The notes under the pieces are model-generated. The model was not told the DNA's origin. It made no database searches and was given only the letters and a program-made list of their open reading frames with translations. 35,698 nucleotides of DNA from CAYRVX01 sp964642165 (GTDB taxonomy: Bacteria > Planctomycetota > Phycisphaerae > SM23-33): positions 1-35,698 of the forward strand of contig CAZXOC010000038.1 in the NCBI GenBank assembly GCA_964642165.1, given 5' to 3'. Made by a program: the position numbers and the translations under genes. Shown piece by piece: positions 1 through 9,258 of the stretch (the stretch's first letter is position 1; every line of letters begins with the position of its first letter).

Positions 1-1
1 C

Positions 2-130
2 CAGGAGCCGGCCGGACAGTTCCGGCCGAAGGCCGACCTGATTCCGGAGGGGTCCGACGACCCTCGGAGGGACGTGTGCCCACCGCATCCCGAGGAGACC
101 GCCCAACTGCCCATTGCGCACTTCGCTTGA
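2..130 (+). CDS. Possible 3' end of an upstream gene (partial, 5' end off window)
   Basis: A reading frame is open from base 2 to a TGA at 128-130, giving about 42 residues ending in AHFA. Most third codon positions are G or C, as in the real genes here, while one competing forward frame hits a stop within 40 bases. The peptide is rich in Pro, Asp and Glu and has no recognisable motif. It would end about 115 bp before the secreted peptidase gene on the same strand. The fragment is too short to assign a family, and it could be non-coding leader DNA. Confidence 0.3.
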   Translation, partial: QEPAGQFRPKADLIPEGSDDPRRDVCPPHPEETAQLPIAHFA

Positions 131-245
131 CGTCATCCCGGCTCCGGACGTCTACCGCGGGACGGGCCGTGATGCTATCATGGGGCAGGCACCGACCGTT
201 GCGCGTCCCACGGGCGCGCGGGACGGCAGGTCGCGGCCGTGCGGT

Positions 246-1550
246 ATGGAATCGCGGACGTATACAGACCGAGCGGGGCGTTGGGGGCACGCGTTTGCGG
301 CCACGTGGCTGATCGCGCTGGCGGCGGGGCTCGTCGAGTCGGCAACCAGGCCCTCGGGGCAGACCCGCCCGTCGCGCCCGCGCCTCAAGGCCTACCCGAC
401 GCGCTACTACGTCCTTCGCAGCGACCTGGACGCCAACACGGTCCGCGAGGCGGCGGCCCGCATGACGGCGATGGCCGAGGAGTACCACCGCCGCACGCGC
501 GGCTTCGCCGGGGTCATCCGCAAGCGCCTGCCCTTCTACCTGTTCTCCCGCAGGAAGGACTACTACGCGGCGGGCGGGACGCCAGGCAGCGCCGGCGTCT
601 ACGTCAGCGGGCGGCGGGTGCTGATGGCCGTCGCGCCCTTCGGCGGCGACGAGAACCTCTGGCACACGGTCCGGCACGAGGGCTTCCACCAGTTCGCCGA
701 CCTGGTCATCGGCGGCGACCTGCCGATCTGGGTCAACGAGGGCCTGGCCGAGTACTTCGGCGAGGGCGTCTGGACGGGGGACGCCATCCTCACGGGCGCC
801 ATCCCTCCGTACCGCCTGAAGCGCCTCCGGGAGCACCTCCGCAAGGGCAGGATCCTGCCGTTCGAGGAGATGCTCTCCCTGGGGCGCGAGGACTGGCACG
901 ACGACCTCCGCGACTCGTACCGGGCGTCGGTGCGGCCCCCCACGAGCGGGCCGGCCGGCGAGGAGCCGCCCGGGCGCGAGCGCGAGCCCACGCAGGCCCG
1001 CGTCAACTACGACCAGGTCTGGTCGATGGTGCACTTCCTCGTCCACGCCGAGGACGGGCGATACCGCAAGGGCTTCTCCGACATGATCCGGGACATCTCG
1101 CGGGGGCGGAAATGGCGGGACTCGTTCCGACGGCGCTTCGGGGGGGACGTCGGCGCCTTCGAGCAGCGCTACCGCGACTGGTGGCTCGCCCGAAAGCCCA
1201 ACGCCACGGCCGAACTGTACGTCCGGGCCGTCGTCCAGACGCTCACGAGCTTCCTTGCCCGGGCCGTGGCCCGGGGCCAGACGTTCCGGGACGCCGAGGA
1301 CTTCCTCCGCTCCGCCCGCCACGGCGAGCTGAAGTGCCCCAAGGGCCAGTGGCTCCCGCCGCGCCTGCTGAACGACGCGCTGCTGCACGCCCGCAACTGG
1401 CGCCGCGGCTGGTCGCTGGACACGTCCGGGCGCGTGCCCAAGCTCCTCCTGCGGTGGGGCTCGGAGAGGACCTTCACCGGCACCTTCACGCACGCCCGCG
1501 GGCGGGCCGACCACGTCAAGGTGACCGTCTCTCCCGGCCGCGCGAAGTAG
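246..1550 (+). CDS. Secreted DUF1570-like zinc metallopeptidase-type protein
   Basis: A 434-residue protein. The ATG at 246 was chosen over upstream in-frame starts at 114 and 180 because it places a signal-peptide-like segment (residues about 15-33, Ala/Leu rich) near the N-terminus; no strong ribosome binding site decides it. Residues 144-148 read HEGFH, an HExxH zinc-binding motif, followed by NEGLAEYF at 164-171, where Glu165 is the likely third metal ligand. This is the gluzincin arrangement of DUF1570/peptidase MA-like proteins, which are common in planctomycetes. The C-terminal 200 residues are basic and of unknown role. It probably acts outside the cytoplasmic membrane; the substrate is unknown. 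Its last 35 bp overlap the 3' end of the convergent glycosyltransferase gene. Confidence 0.8.
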   Translation: MESRTYTDRAGRWGHAFAATWLIALAAGLVESATRPSGQTRPSRPRLKAYPTRYYVLRSDLDANTVREAAARMTAMAEEYHRRTRGFAGVIRKRLPFYLFSRRKDYYAAGGTPGSAGVYVSGRRVLMAVAPFGGDENLWHTVRHEGFHQFADLVIGGDLPIWVNEGLAEYFGEGVWTGDAILTGAIPPYRLKRLREHLRKGRILPFEEMLSLGREDWHDDLRDSYRASVRPPTSGPAGEEPPGREREPTQARVNYDQVWSMVHFLVHAEDGRYRKGFSDMIRDISRGRKWRDSFRRRFGGDVGAFEQRYRDWWLARKPNATAELYVRAVVQTLTSFLARAVARGQTFRDAEDFLRSARHGELKCPKGQWLPPRLLNDALLHARNWRRGWSLDTSGRVPKLLLRWGSERTFTGTFTHARGRADHVKVTVSPGRAK

Positions 1551-2718
1551 CCCCTCGCCCGTCGACGGTCAACGCGCTGCGGATGGCGTCGACGATCGTC
1601 TCCGTCCCGGGGCGGTACAGGTCCCGGGCGGCCCGGGCCATGCGGCCGAGCGCCTCGCCGTCGCCCAGCAGGCGGCGGACGTGCTCGACCACCTCGCGGC
1701 GCCCGCGGGTCACGACGGCGGCGCCGTGGTCGGCCAGGTACGCGGCGTTGCCTGCTTCCTGGCCGGGCACGGGCTTCATCACGACCATCGGCGTGCCCCT
1801 GGCGAGGCACTCGGCGGTGGACAGTCCCCCGGCCTTCGTGACCATCAGCGAGCAGACCGAGACCAGCTCGTGCACCCGGTCGGTGAAGGCAAAGGCCGCC
1901 AGATCGGTTCCGGCCTCGGGCAGTTGGCTGAGCTTGCCGAGCAGTTTCTTGTTCCGCCCGGCCAGCACGCCCACGAACGCGCCCGGGCAGGCCTGACGGA
2001 TCGCCCGGGCGATCCGCACGATGGGCCCGCAGGTGAACTCCACGCCGCCGGCGAGCAGGACGATCGGGCGGTCCGCCGGCAGGTGCCAGTCGGCCAGGAC
2101 GCGCTCGCGCGCCACGGGCTGGGTCCACTTGGCCTGGATGGGCATGCCGCTGACGGTGATGCGCTGCGGCTCGACGCCCCACCGGCGGAGGCGCTCGGCG
2201 GTCGGCTCGGCCGGGACGAACCAGTGGTCGACGCCCTCGGAGTACCAGAACCGGTGCATGAGAATGTCGGTGACGACGACGACCTGCGGCGCGTCGAGCC
2301 GCCCCCGCCGCGCCAGCCGGGCCAGCGCCGGGCAGGCCACGAAGTGCACGTGGATGACGAGATCCGGGCGGGTCTCCAGCACGTACCGCACGAACGGCTG
2401 GAGGCAGCGCCACTCGGTCCAGAGGCGCCTTCGTTCCCGCAGGCTGCGCCGGGCGGTGTGCGGCCGGTCGCTCAACCGGAACCCGAGCCCGTAGAAGAAC
2501 GGGAACTTCGAGACGGCGGTCGAGTAGCCGCCGGCGTAGTAGAGGCGGAACAGGCGGCTGGTGAGCGTCAGCACGTCGCGCACGTCGATGTCGGCGTCGG
2601 GCATGGCCGACCGCAGGCCGTCCGAGATCGCCCGCGCCGCCGAGGCGTGTCCCGCGCCGACGGACGCCGAGGCGATCAGGACCCGCCGCCTCGCCGTCGT
2701 GTGCTCCTGTGCACCCAT
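1516..2718 (-). CDS. MGDG-synthase-type glycosyltransferase (GT28 family)
   Basis: A 400-residue protein starting with MGAQEHTTARRR. The N-terminal domain carries SVGAGH at 19-24, the signature of the MGDG synthase/UgtP N-terminal domain (acceptor-lipid side). The C-terminal half carries TKAGGLSTAE and then GTPMVVMKPVPGQE, the nucleotide-sugar binding region of GT28 enzymes. Family members transfer a sugar from a UDP-sugar to diacylglycerol or a related membrane lipid at the inner face of the cytoplasmic membrane; the exact sugar and acceptor cannot be read from sequence. It is the last gene of a minus-strand set behind the 6-TM and AsmA-like proteins, after an 83-bp gap. The longer upstream open frame is a shadow of the preceding gene. 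Confidence 0.85.
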   Translation of the reverse strand: MGAQEHTTARRRVLIASASVGAGHASAARAISDGLRSAMPDADIDVRDVLTLTSRLFRLYYAGGYSTAVSKFPFFYGLGFRLSDRPHTARRSLRERRRLWTEWRCLQPFVRYVLETRPDLVIHVHFVACPALARLARRGRLDAPQVVVVTDILMHRFWYSEGVDHWFVPAEPTAERLRRWGVEPQRITVSGMPIQAKWTQPVARERVLADWHLPADRPIVLLAGGVEFTCGPIVRIARAIRQACPGAFVGVLAGRNKKLLGKLSQLPEAGTDLAAFAFTDRVHELVSVCSLMVTKAGGLSTAECLARGTPMVVMKPVPGQEAGNAAYLADHGAAVVTRGRREVVEHVRRLLGDGEALGRMARAARDLYRPGTETIVDAIRSALTVDGRGATSRGRERRSP

Positions 2719-2801
2719 CCCGGACAGTCTCCCCGCACGCCCGCAAACCTGCAAGGCCGCACGCCCCTCGCCGCCGAGCCCTCGGGCCGCCTGCGAGCCG
2801 G

Positions 2802-4670
2802 TCAGTCCCCGCCCTTCGGTCGGCGGGTGAGAGAGGCCAGCAGCTCGGCGGCCTTCTGCTGATAGGGGTTGGGCGGCCCCTCGACGACGAGGCTCAGGTG
2901 CTTCTCGGGCTTCTGGACGCCCTCGACCAGGCCGATCGCGCGGGACTGCGCGGTGCGAAGGGCCAGTTTGCCCAGCTCGAAGTTCGCGACGATGGCCGCG
3001 TCGGTCGTCACGTCCTTGGCCAGTTGCACGAGCATTTCGGCCCGGCGGTAGACGTCGGCCGTCTGGAGCGCCACCGCGAGCTTCAGGTTGTCGCCCATGG
3101 CGGTCTTCTCCCGCCCCTTCGCGGGGTCCAGCAGGCCTTTCAGGCGGTCGTAGTAGTCCGGGACCTTGGGGTTGATGTCCAGCAGGACCGCCAGGGCCTC
3201 GGCGCTGGCGGGGTCCTCGAGCACGCCGTTGCGCTGCACGAGCCACAGGAGGCGTTCGACGGCCTCGGCGGCGTCGCGGTAGTACCGCCGGCTGGGCACG
3301 TCGGGCTCCGGGCTGAAGACCCGTCGCCGCTCGGGCGTCTCCTGGCGGTCGGCCGCCGCGGGGAACATCTCGCGCAGCCGCTCGGCCGCGCGACGCAGGT
3401 GCTCGTCGCCCTGGCGGACGAGCTGGTTGGGGTCGCGGCCTTGGGGCGCGGCGACGGCCCGCAGGGCCAGTTCGCCCAGCCGCCAGTCCGCCAGGGCGGC
3501 GTGGGGGCTGCCCGGGTAGGCCTCGCGAAGCGCCTGCCAGGCCTCGGCGGACTCCTCCAGCGGGAACGACGACACGTACCGGACGAGCTCCGCCCGGAAG
3601 GCCGACTCGTCCAGTTGCAGGCTCCGCGCCTGGGCCATCAACCACATCACCGACGCGCGGCGGTCGCTGCCCGGGTGGCGCCGGAGGAACTCCTCGCAGC
3701 GGTCCACCAGCTCCCCACGGCGCCGGGCCAGGTCCTCCCCGACGCGCACGCGGGCGGTCTTCAGGTTGAGCCCCTGCTCGTGGTGCTCCCGGAGCCACCG
3801 CCCCAGCGCCACGTCCTCGAAGATGGAGCCGTCCGTCTGAAGGCGGCTGACGATGAGGGCGTAGTCCAGCTCGTCCGGCCCGACCTTGACGGTGAAGGTC
3901 GCCACGGGCCCGATCGGAAGGACGAGCAGCAGCAGGCAGAACACGCCCTGCCGGTAGCGGGCCAGGTGCGTCAGTCCGATGACGACGACGCCGGCAAGCA
4001 CGGCCGTCACGAACGCCAGCACGAACGGCGCGTACAGCGCCCAGCGTTGAACGGGCATGACGGCGGCGGCATCCACCCCCGCCAGGGCGGACAGCGTCAG
4101 GTACGCCGCCGTCGGCAGCAGGCCCAGGACGGTGGCGAGGAACGGCATCTCGCCGCGGACCTTGCTTCGCCCGCCGAGGACGCAGCCGATGCCGACGGCC
4201 AACGCCAGCACCGGCGCGTGCCCGATCAGGGCCACGGCCAGGACGTACGACCAGGCCAGCAGCGGGCGGTACAGCACCGCCACCACGAGGGGCACGAAGA
4301 TCACCAGCCCCAGGAGCAGGCCGCTGACCAGGATCATCCACGGGTGGCTCAGCACGTCGAGGGGATGGCGGAAGACCTCCGCCAGGGGCGTGGTCAGGTC
4401 GTGGTAGTAGGCGACGGGGTGGAAGTCGTACCAGTGCCCGGTCGCGAGGTTCCGCCAGAAGGCGTTGACGGCCACGAACGCCGCCAGGAGAACGCCCAGG
4501 TACAGGGCGGTTCGCCATCGGCTCCCGCCGCGCAGCACCCAGCGGGGCGCGTCGCGGTCCGGGGTCAGCTTGTCCAGCGCCTGGGTCACGTGTCGTATCG
4601 TGCCTGCAGCCGCCGGGGCGGCGACAGCGCTGTCGCCCTGGCCGCCAAGGCTCGCGCGGCGCCCGGCCAC
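2802..4670 (-). CDS. Six-TM membrane protein with C-terminal helical repeat region
   Basis: A 622-residue protein from a GTG start preceded by a GGAG-like ribosome binding site; a second GTG 27 codons later is possible. Hydrophobic segments at about 54-72, 110-134, 138-163, 176-196, 209-233 and 243-260 predict six membrane passes. The remaining 360 residues are soluble, Ala/Arg/Glu rich and helical, with TPR-like spacing (for example around 385-410 and 555-600). I do not recognise a named family. It starts 22 bp after the AsmA-like gene, so it is probably co-transcribed and works at the envelope, perhaps as a scaffold. The function is not known. Confidence 0.75.
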   Translation of the reverse strand: MAGRRASLGGQGDSAVAAPAAAGTIRHVTQALDKLTPDRDAPRWVLRGGSRWRTALYLGVLLAAFVAVNAFWRNLATGHWYDFHPVAYYHDLTTPLAEVFRHPLDVLSHPWMILVSGLLLGLVIFVPLVVAVLYRPLLAWSYVLAVALIGHAPVLALAVGIGCVLGGRSKVRGEMPFLATVLGLLPTAAYLTLSALAGVDAAAVMPVQRWALYAPFVLAFVTAVLAGVVVIGLTHLARYRQGVFCLLLLVLPIGPVATFTVKVGPDELDYALIVSRLQTDGSIFEDVALGRWLREHHEQGLNLKTARVRVGEDLARRRGELVDRCEEFLRRHPGSDRRASVMWLMAQARSLQLDESAFRAELVRYVSSFPLEESAEAWQALREAYPGSPHAALADWRLGELALRAVAAPQGRDPNQLVRQGDEHLRRAAERLREMFPAAADRQETPERRRVFSPEPDVPSRRYYRDAAEAVERLLWLVQRNGVLEDPASAEALAVLLDINPKVPDYYDRLKGLLDPAKGREKTAMGDNLKLAVALQTADVYRRAEMLVQLAKDVTTDAAIVANFELGKLALRTAQSRAIGLVEGVQKPEKHLSLVVEGPPNPYQQKAAELLASLTRRPKGGD

Positions 4671-4692
4671 GAGGCTCCGCGCCGGCCAGCGA

Positions 4693-7600
4693 CTATCCCT
4701 TATTCTTACCCGCCGCCAGCCAGATGCGATAGAAAATGTTGTTCTTCAAGAAGATGACGAACAGCGTCTCGTTCGGCAGGGGATAGGAGACCTCCTCGTC
4801 GTGCAGCTTGCCGCCCTCGATGCGGGCCTTGAAGTTCAGGATGGGGATTCGCCCCGGGCGGTAGGTGTGGTTCCACTCGGCCGACTGCGGCGTGCCCAGG
4901 AGGATCAGCCCGATCTCGTAGCGCCCGACGTGGTCGGCGCCGGTGATTCCCTCCATGTAGAGGTCGTAGATCCTGCCGTCGAAGACCATGTCGTTGTAGG
5001 TCGTGCCGTCGGCGCGGAGCTCGGCGAAGCCCGTCATCTTCCGATAGCGGTACTTGGCGAGGTTCAGCCCGGGGAAGATGCGCGTGACGAACTTGGGGGC
5101 GGCCCGGCCCTGGGTCAGCCCGTCGACGGCCACGGTCTTCCCGCTTCCGACGGCGCGGAGCGGGTAGCGCGGATCGAGCGCCGCGGCCAGGAACTCCGAC
5201 AGCGGCGCCGTCGTCTCCTCCGTCTTGCTGAACGTGCCGTACACCGTGTTGCCCGGGAAGAACTTGGCGATCTGCGGCTGGAGGTTCGCCTCGGCCAATA
5301 GGTTGCGGAGCTGGGACTCGCAGCGGACGACCGGGGCCGCGTCGGTCAGGTAGGTGCTGTATCGCGCCGTCACGAGCCCTCCGTTCACCCCGCCGGCGTA
5401 GGCGAGCTTGACCAGCCCGTCCTCGACCGAAACGTCCGCCTCCAGCCGGCGGACGTCGTAGGTCTGGTCCACCGAGACGTCGTACATCCGCAGATGGCGA
5501 ATGCTCACGCGGCCGGTGATCTTGGCGGCGGCAAGGTGCTTTCGGCCCAGGCGCGCCAACTCGCGAGCGCGGGCGCGGAGCGACTCCACCTGTTCCTCCG
5601 CGAGCTTGTACGACGGTCGCGTGGTCGCCCCCGGCCCGGCGGGCGGCGGGTCCAGCCAGGCCGACAGGTCCCGGTCGTCCAGGTACTCCGCCAGCAGATG
5701 GAACGAGCCTGCCGGCTTGTCCGGCAGCGAGGACAGATCGGCCACCAGCCCGCCGCGATTCCTGCCGATGCGGAAGGCCAGGGCGTCGGTCTGGAGGCGG
5801 CCGATGCGCGGCAGGGCACCGGGCTGGGTCGAGGCGGCGCCGCCGGCTCCCGTGGGCAGGGGCAGGCCTTCCAGCCGCAGCGCGCCGTCCAGCCGCACGT
5901 CGCTGCCGCGGAAACGAGCCGCGAACTCGGTGAAGCGCACGGTCGCCTGGGCGACCTGCCCGGCCAGAGCGTCGGTCAGCTCGGCCTCGACGAAGAGCCC
6001 GCCGGCGGGGCGGAAACGCTTCAGCCCGGGCGCGATCGCCGCGAGGTCCTCGGCCCGGCGGGTCGATGCCGCCACGTGCAGGGCGGCCCCGCCGACCTTC
6101 GCGGGCAGCCCCGTCGAGCCCGGCTGGAACGCGGCCGATCCGTCCGCCAGTACGTCCAGCCCACCGACGCGCCCGCGGAAGCTCCGGAGGTCCACGCGCG
6201 ACAGGTCCGCCGGGCAGGTGAACTGGAGTTCGACCTTCGCCGGCAGGTTCGCCGGCTTGGTCAGCGGGCGCAAGTCCTCGGGCGCCAGGCCCTTGGGCAG
6301 GCGCACGTCGTTGGCGTCCCATCCGGCGAGCACGTCCGTGACGGCGAGCTTCGCCGCGTCGGCATGGGCCCGCACGCGGATCGAATTGGCGTCCTGCGCC
6401 ACGTCGGCCCGCAGCACCACCCGCCCGGAAATGCCGTGCCGTCGAACCCGCTCGTCCAACTCCGGCAGCAGATCGCCCAGGGCCTTCTGCACGACGACCG
6501 AGGCGTTCGCGTCCAGCCGGCAGCCCCACAGGGCCGGCTGCGGCCAGAGCTTCCCAGCCGTCGTCGGCCGATCCGGCAGCAGCTCGACTCGCCCGGTCAG
6601 GCTCAGGTGGCTGTCGGCGAGGCGAGCTTCCGCGCGGCGGACCTGCCCCACCAGGCGGCCCTCCTGCCGTGCCCAGCGCCCGCTCCAGCGCAGCGTCAGC
6701 GCCGTGCCGGGCGCCTTTGCCCGCCGCCGCCCGCCGGCGTCGGAGGCGAACGCCATGTCCGTGGCGTCCCAGAAGGCATTGGCGTCGAGCACGCCGCGGG
6801 CCAGCGTCCCCCGCGCCTTCAGCGCCACCTTCCCGCCGACCGCCGCGTCGGCCAGCAGCCGGCGAAGGGCAGGCGAAACGTCCGCGAGTCTCGCCGCATC
6901 GGCGACGGTGGCGTCGAGCACCCACGCCACCCTCTCCGGCAGCGCGCCCGCCGGCGGGTCGGGGAACGTGCCGTTGACGGTGACCTCGCCCTGAGGCGAC
7001 GTCCACGTGGCGGCCAGGAGGTTCCGCTCGGCCGGAGGGGCCGACGGGTCGGCGCGGAGGTCGAGATGGGCCTCCGCCGCCTGCCCGGCGAGCTTGTCCA
7101 GCCAGGGCCCCAGCGACAGGCGGGCGTTCTTGAGGTCCATCGACAGGCGGAGCCGCCGCTGGCGCGGCCCGCTGTGGACGGCGAACCGCCCGTCCACCGC
7201 GCCCCCGGCGTGGCGGGCGAGGGCCTCCGCCCGCGGCAGGCAGGCCAGCAGCGCCTCGACGTTCTCGGCGGTGACGCGCCCGGTGAATTCGAGCGGCCGG
7301 GCGGGCCGGCCGGCCCCGGCCGCCGCCGGCAGGACCAGGTCCGCCTGCGTGACGTCGAGGTGTCCGTCGCCCACGATCACCTCGACGGCGAGGTCCGTCA
7401 GCGCCGGCCGGTTGGCATCGATGGCCGCGTTGAAGTCCAGGTGCATCGCCGCGGCCGGCGGCTTGAGGAAGGTCCGCCCGAGGGCGAACTGCGTTCCGGG
7501 GGGCAGGACGAAGCCGGCGTGCACCCGCGTCGCCGAGCCGTGATGGATGAACCACCGCCCGGTGAGCGGTCCGCGGAGCCTCGCATCGCCCCACGGTCGC

Positions 7601-9090
7601 TCCGGGCCCGTCGGGAGCAGCTCCAGCAGCGACGGGAGGTCCCGGATTTCCCATTCGCCTCGCCAGTCCAACCGGGCCAGCTCATCCAGCAGGACCTCGC
7701 CGGGCGTCCGGTGGCGCCGCTCGAGCAGGCGCCGGGCGAACCGGCGCAGACTCACCAGCGCCCCGTGTCCGCGGAACCGGTTGCCCGCCAGGTGGAGATA
7801 GCTGTCGGTGACGTCGAAGCCGCTCGTGCGATGGTCGAAGTTGCCGGCGAGGCCCATCCGGCACGGGCGCCCGGCGGGTTTGAGGACCTTCTCCTCGCGG
7901 CGCAGGACCGCGTCGGTGGCCTCGGCGGCCAGACGAAGCTGGAGCTTGGCCGCCTGGCGCTTCGCGGTGACCGTCACGTCCATCGGGCCGGTCACCGATA
8001 CGTCGCCGGCCAGCCGCCGGCGCCCCGTGAGCAGCGCCGCCAGCCGCGCGGGGTAGACCTTCCCGCGGAAGTCCAGGCTCTCGACGGCCTCCCAGTGCCC
8101 GGCGAACAGCTCGCCGAACACCTTGGCCTCGCCCGTCAGGTCCACGCCCGGCAGGCGCACCGACGCCGACCGCAGGCGGATGGCGCCGGTCAGATGGTCG
8201 TAGGCGGCGGTGATGCGCAGCCCCGCCTCGTCGGCGACCGGCAGCGTGACGTCGCCTTTCGGCTGGACCTCCAGGCGCCGGATCTGCACGCGGAGGCTGA
8301 ACTCGTCGACGACGCCGTCGCGGCTGACGTTCAGGTCGGCCGAGCCGCTGCATCGCCCCGAGAGCTTCCGGAGCGGCAGCTTCAGCACCGGCGCGAGGGG
8401 CAGTTCGGCCAGCTCCACGTTGGAGAAGGTGAACGACGCGCGGGCGGCCGAGCCCGCCGACGGACCCGCCCGGGGCGAGAGGCTCACCGGGGCCTCGCCG
8501 ACCGCCGGCGACTGCTCCAGCGCCGCGGACATGGCGATCTGCCGGATCCGCCCCGGGTCGAACTCGAAGGTCGGCACGCGCAGCGATACGGGTCGCGCCT
8601 CGCCGGGCAGCTCGAGCGTGGCCCGGCCGAGGCGAACGTGGATCCGCTCCACCGCCACGTCCACCTCGAGACGCCCCAGGGGGGCGACGTTCACGTTGCC
8701 GTCCGAGTCCAACCGAGCGCGCAGGTGGGGCCCGATCACCTCCAGCCACTCCAGGTGGCGGTTGAGCAGGAAGTCGATGGGGGACAGCTCGGTCCGCAGG
8801 GCCGCCACCGTGAGCATCGGCTCCGGCCCGAAGCCCTCGGGCGACTCGACGGTCAGGGCGGTGAGCTCAACGCCCCGCGACCAGCTCAGGTGCATCTCCT
8901 CGATGCGCACGGCGACGCCCATCTGGCGGGACAGCTCGCCGGCGATGTGCCGCCGGAGGTAGTCCGTCGGCGCCCACCAGGGCAGCGCCGCGTAGACGCC
9001 GAGGATCCCCAGCGCGGCGGCGACGGCGACGCGGCAGACGATCTGCCACCACCGCAGCTTCGGCCTGTGCGCCGGCTTTTTCGCGGCCAT
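4693..9090 (-). CDS. Giant AsmA-like / inter-membrane lipid transport-type protein
   Basis: A 1465-residue protein. The ATG at 9090 precedes MAAKKPAHRP, and an upstream in-frame start would add 28 Arg-rich residues that look untranslated. A single transmembrane anchor lies at about 15-38. The rest is a long chain of short alternating strands typical of AsmA/TamB/YhdP-type proteins, with the early phrase on membrane insertion (residues 40-90) and a conserved-looking C-terminal segment, RYEIGLILLGTPQS. Family members form hydrophobic grooves bridging the inner and outer membranes and move phospholipids. The protein would be anchored in the inner membrane with a periplasmic body. Its placement ahead of a membrane protein and a glycolipid-type glycosyltransferase supports a role in lipid supply to the outer membrane (inference). 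Confidence 0.75.
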   Translation of the reverse strand: MAAKKPAHRPKLRWWQIVCRVAVAAALGILGVYAALPWWAPTDYLRRHIAGELSRQMGVAVRIEEMHLSWSRGVELTALTVESPEGFGPEPMLTVAALRTELSPIDFLLNRHLEWLEVIGPHLRARLDSDGNVNVAPLGRLEVDVAVERIHVRLGRATLELPGEARPVSLRVPTFEFDPGRIRQIAMSAALEQSPAVGEAPVSLSPRAGPSAGSAARASFTFSNVELAELPLAPVLKLPLRKLSGRCSGSADLNVSRDGVVDEFSLRVQIRRLEVQPKGDVTLPVADEAGLRITAAYDHLTGAIRLRSASVRLPGVDLTGEAKVFGELFAGHWEAVESLDFRGKVYPARLAALLTGRRRLAGDVSVTGPMDVTVTAKRQAAKLQLRLAAEATDAVLRREEKVLKPAGRPCRMGLAGNFDHRTSGFDVTDSYLHLAGNRFRGHGALVSLRRFARRLLERRHRTPGEVLLDELARLDWRGEWEIRDLPSLLELLPTGPERPWGDARLRGPLTGRWFIHHGSATRVHAGFVLPPGTQFALGRTFLKPPAAAMHLDFNAAIDANRPALTDLAVEVIVGDGHLDVTQADLVLPAAAGAGRPARPLEFTGRVTAENVEALLACLPRAEALARHAGGAVDGRFAVHSGPRQRRLRLSMDLKNARLSLGPWLDKLAGQAAEAHLDLRADPSAPPAERNLLAATWTSPQGEVTVNGTFPDPPAGALPERVAWVLDATVADAARLADVSPALRRLLADAAVGGKVALKARGTLARGVLDANAFWDATDMAFASDAGGRRRAKAPGTALTLRWSGRWARQEGRLVGQVRRAEARLADSHLSLTGRVELLPDRPTTAGKLWPQPALWGCRLDANASVVVQKALGDLLPELDERVRRHGISGRVVLRADVAQDANSIRVRAHADAAKLAVTDVLAGWDANDVRLPKGLAPEDLRPLTKPANLPAKVELQFTCPADLSRVDLRSFRGRVGGLDVLADGSAAFQPGSTGLPAKVGGAALHVAASTRRAEDLAAIAPGLKRFRPAGGLFVEAELTDALAGQVAQATVRFTEFAARFRGSDVRLDGALRLEGLPLPTGAGGAASTQPGALPRIGRLQTDALAFRIGRNRGGLVADLSSLPDKPAGSFHLLAEYLDDRDLSAWLDPPPAGPGATTRPSYKLAEEQVESLRARARELARLGRKHLAAAKITGRVSIRHLRMYDVSVDQTYDVRRLEADVSVEDGLVKLAYAGGVNGGLVTARYSTYLTDAAPVVRCESQLRNLLAEANLQPQIAKFFPGNTVYGTFSKTEETTAPLSEFLAAALDPRYPLRAVGSGKTVAVDGLTQGRAAPKFVTRIFPGLNLAKYRYRKMTGFAELRADGTTYNDMVFDGRIYDLYMEGITGADHVGRYEIGLILLGTPQSAEWNHTYRPGRIPILNFKARIEGGKLHDEEVSYPLPNETLFVIFLKNNIFYRIWLAAGKNKG

Positions 9091-9258
9091 GGGTCGATCC
9101 GTCCCGTGCCGCCGCGCCCGCGGACGCGCAGCGCCGCGGACGTCGATCGCTTCCGCTCGACGAAAGAACTCCACGTGGCCCTTCTTACGCCCCGGTCCGC
9201 CCCCTGTCCAGCCGCCAGACCACGGGCCGTCGCCCCCCGCCGCCCCCGCCGCGCGCCG

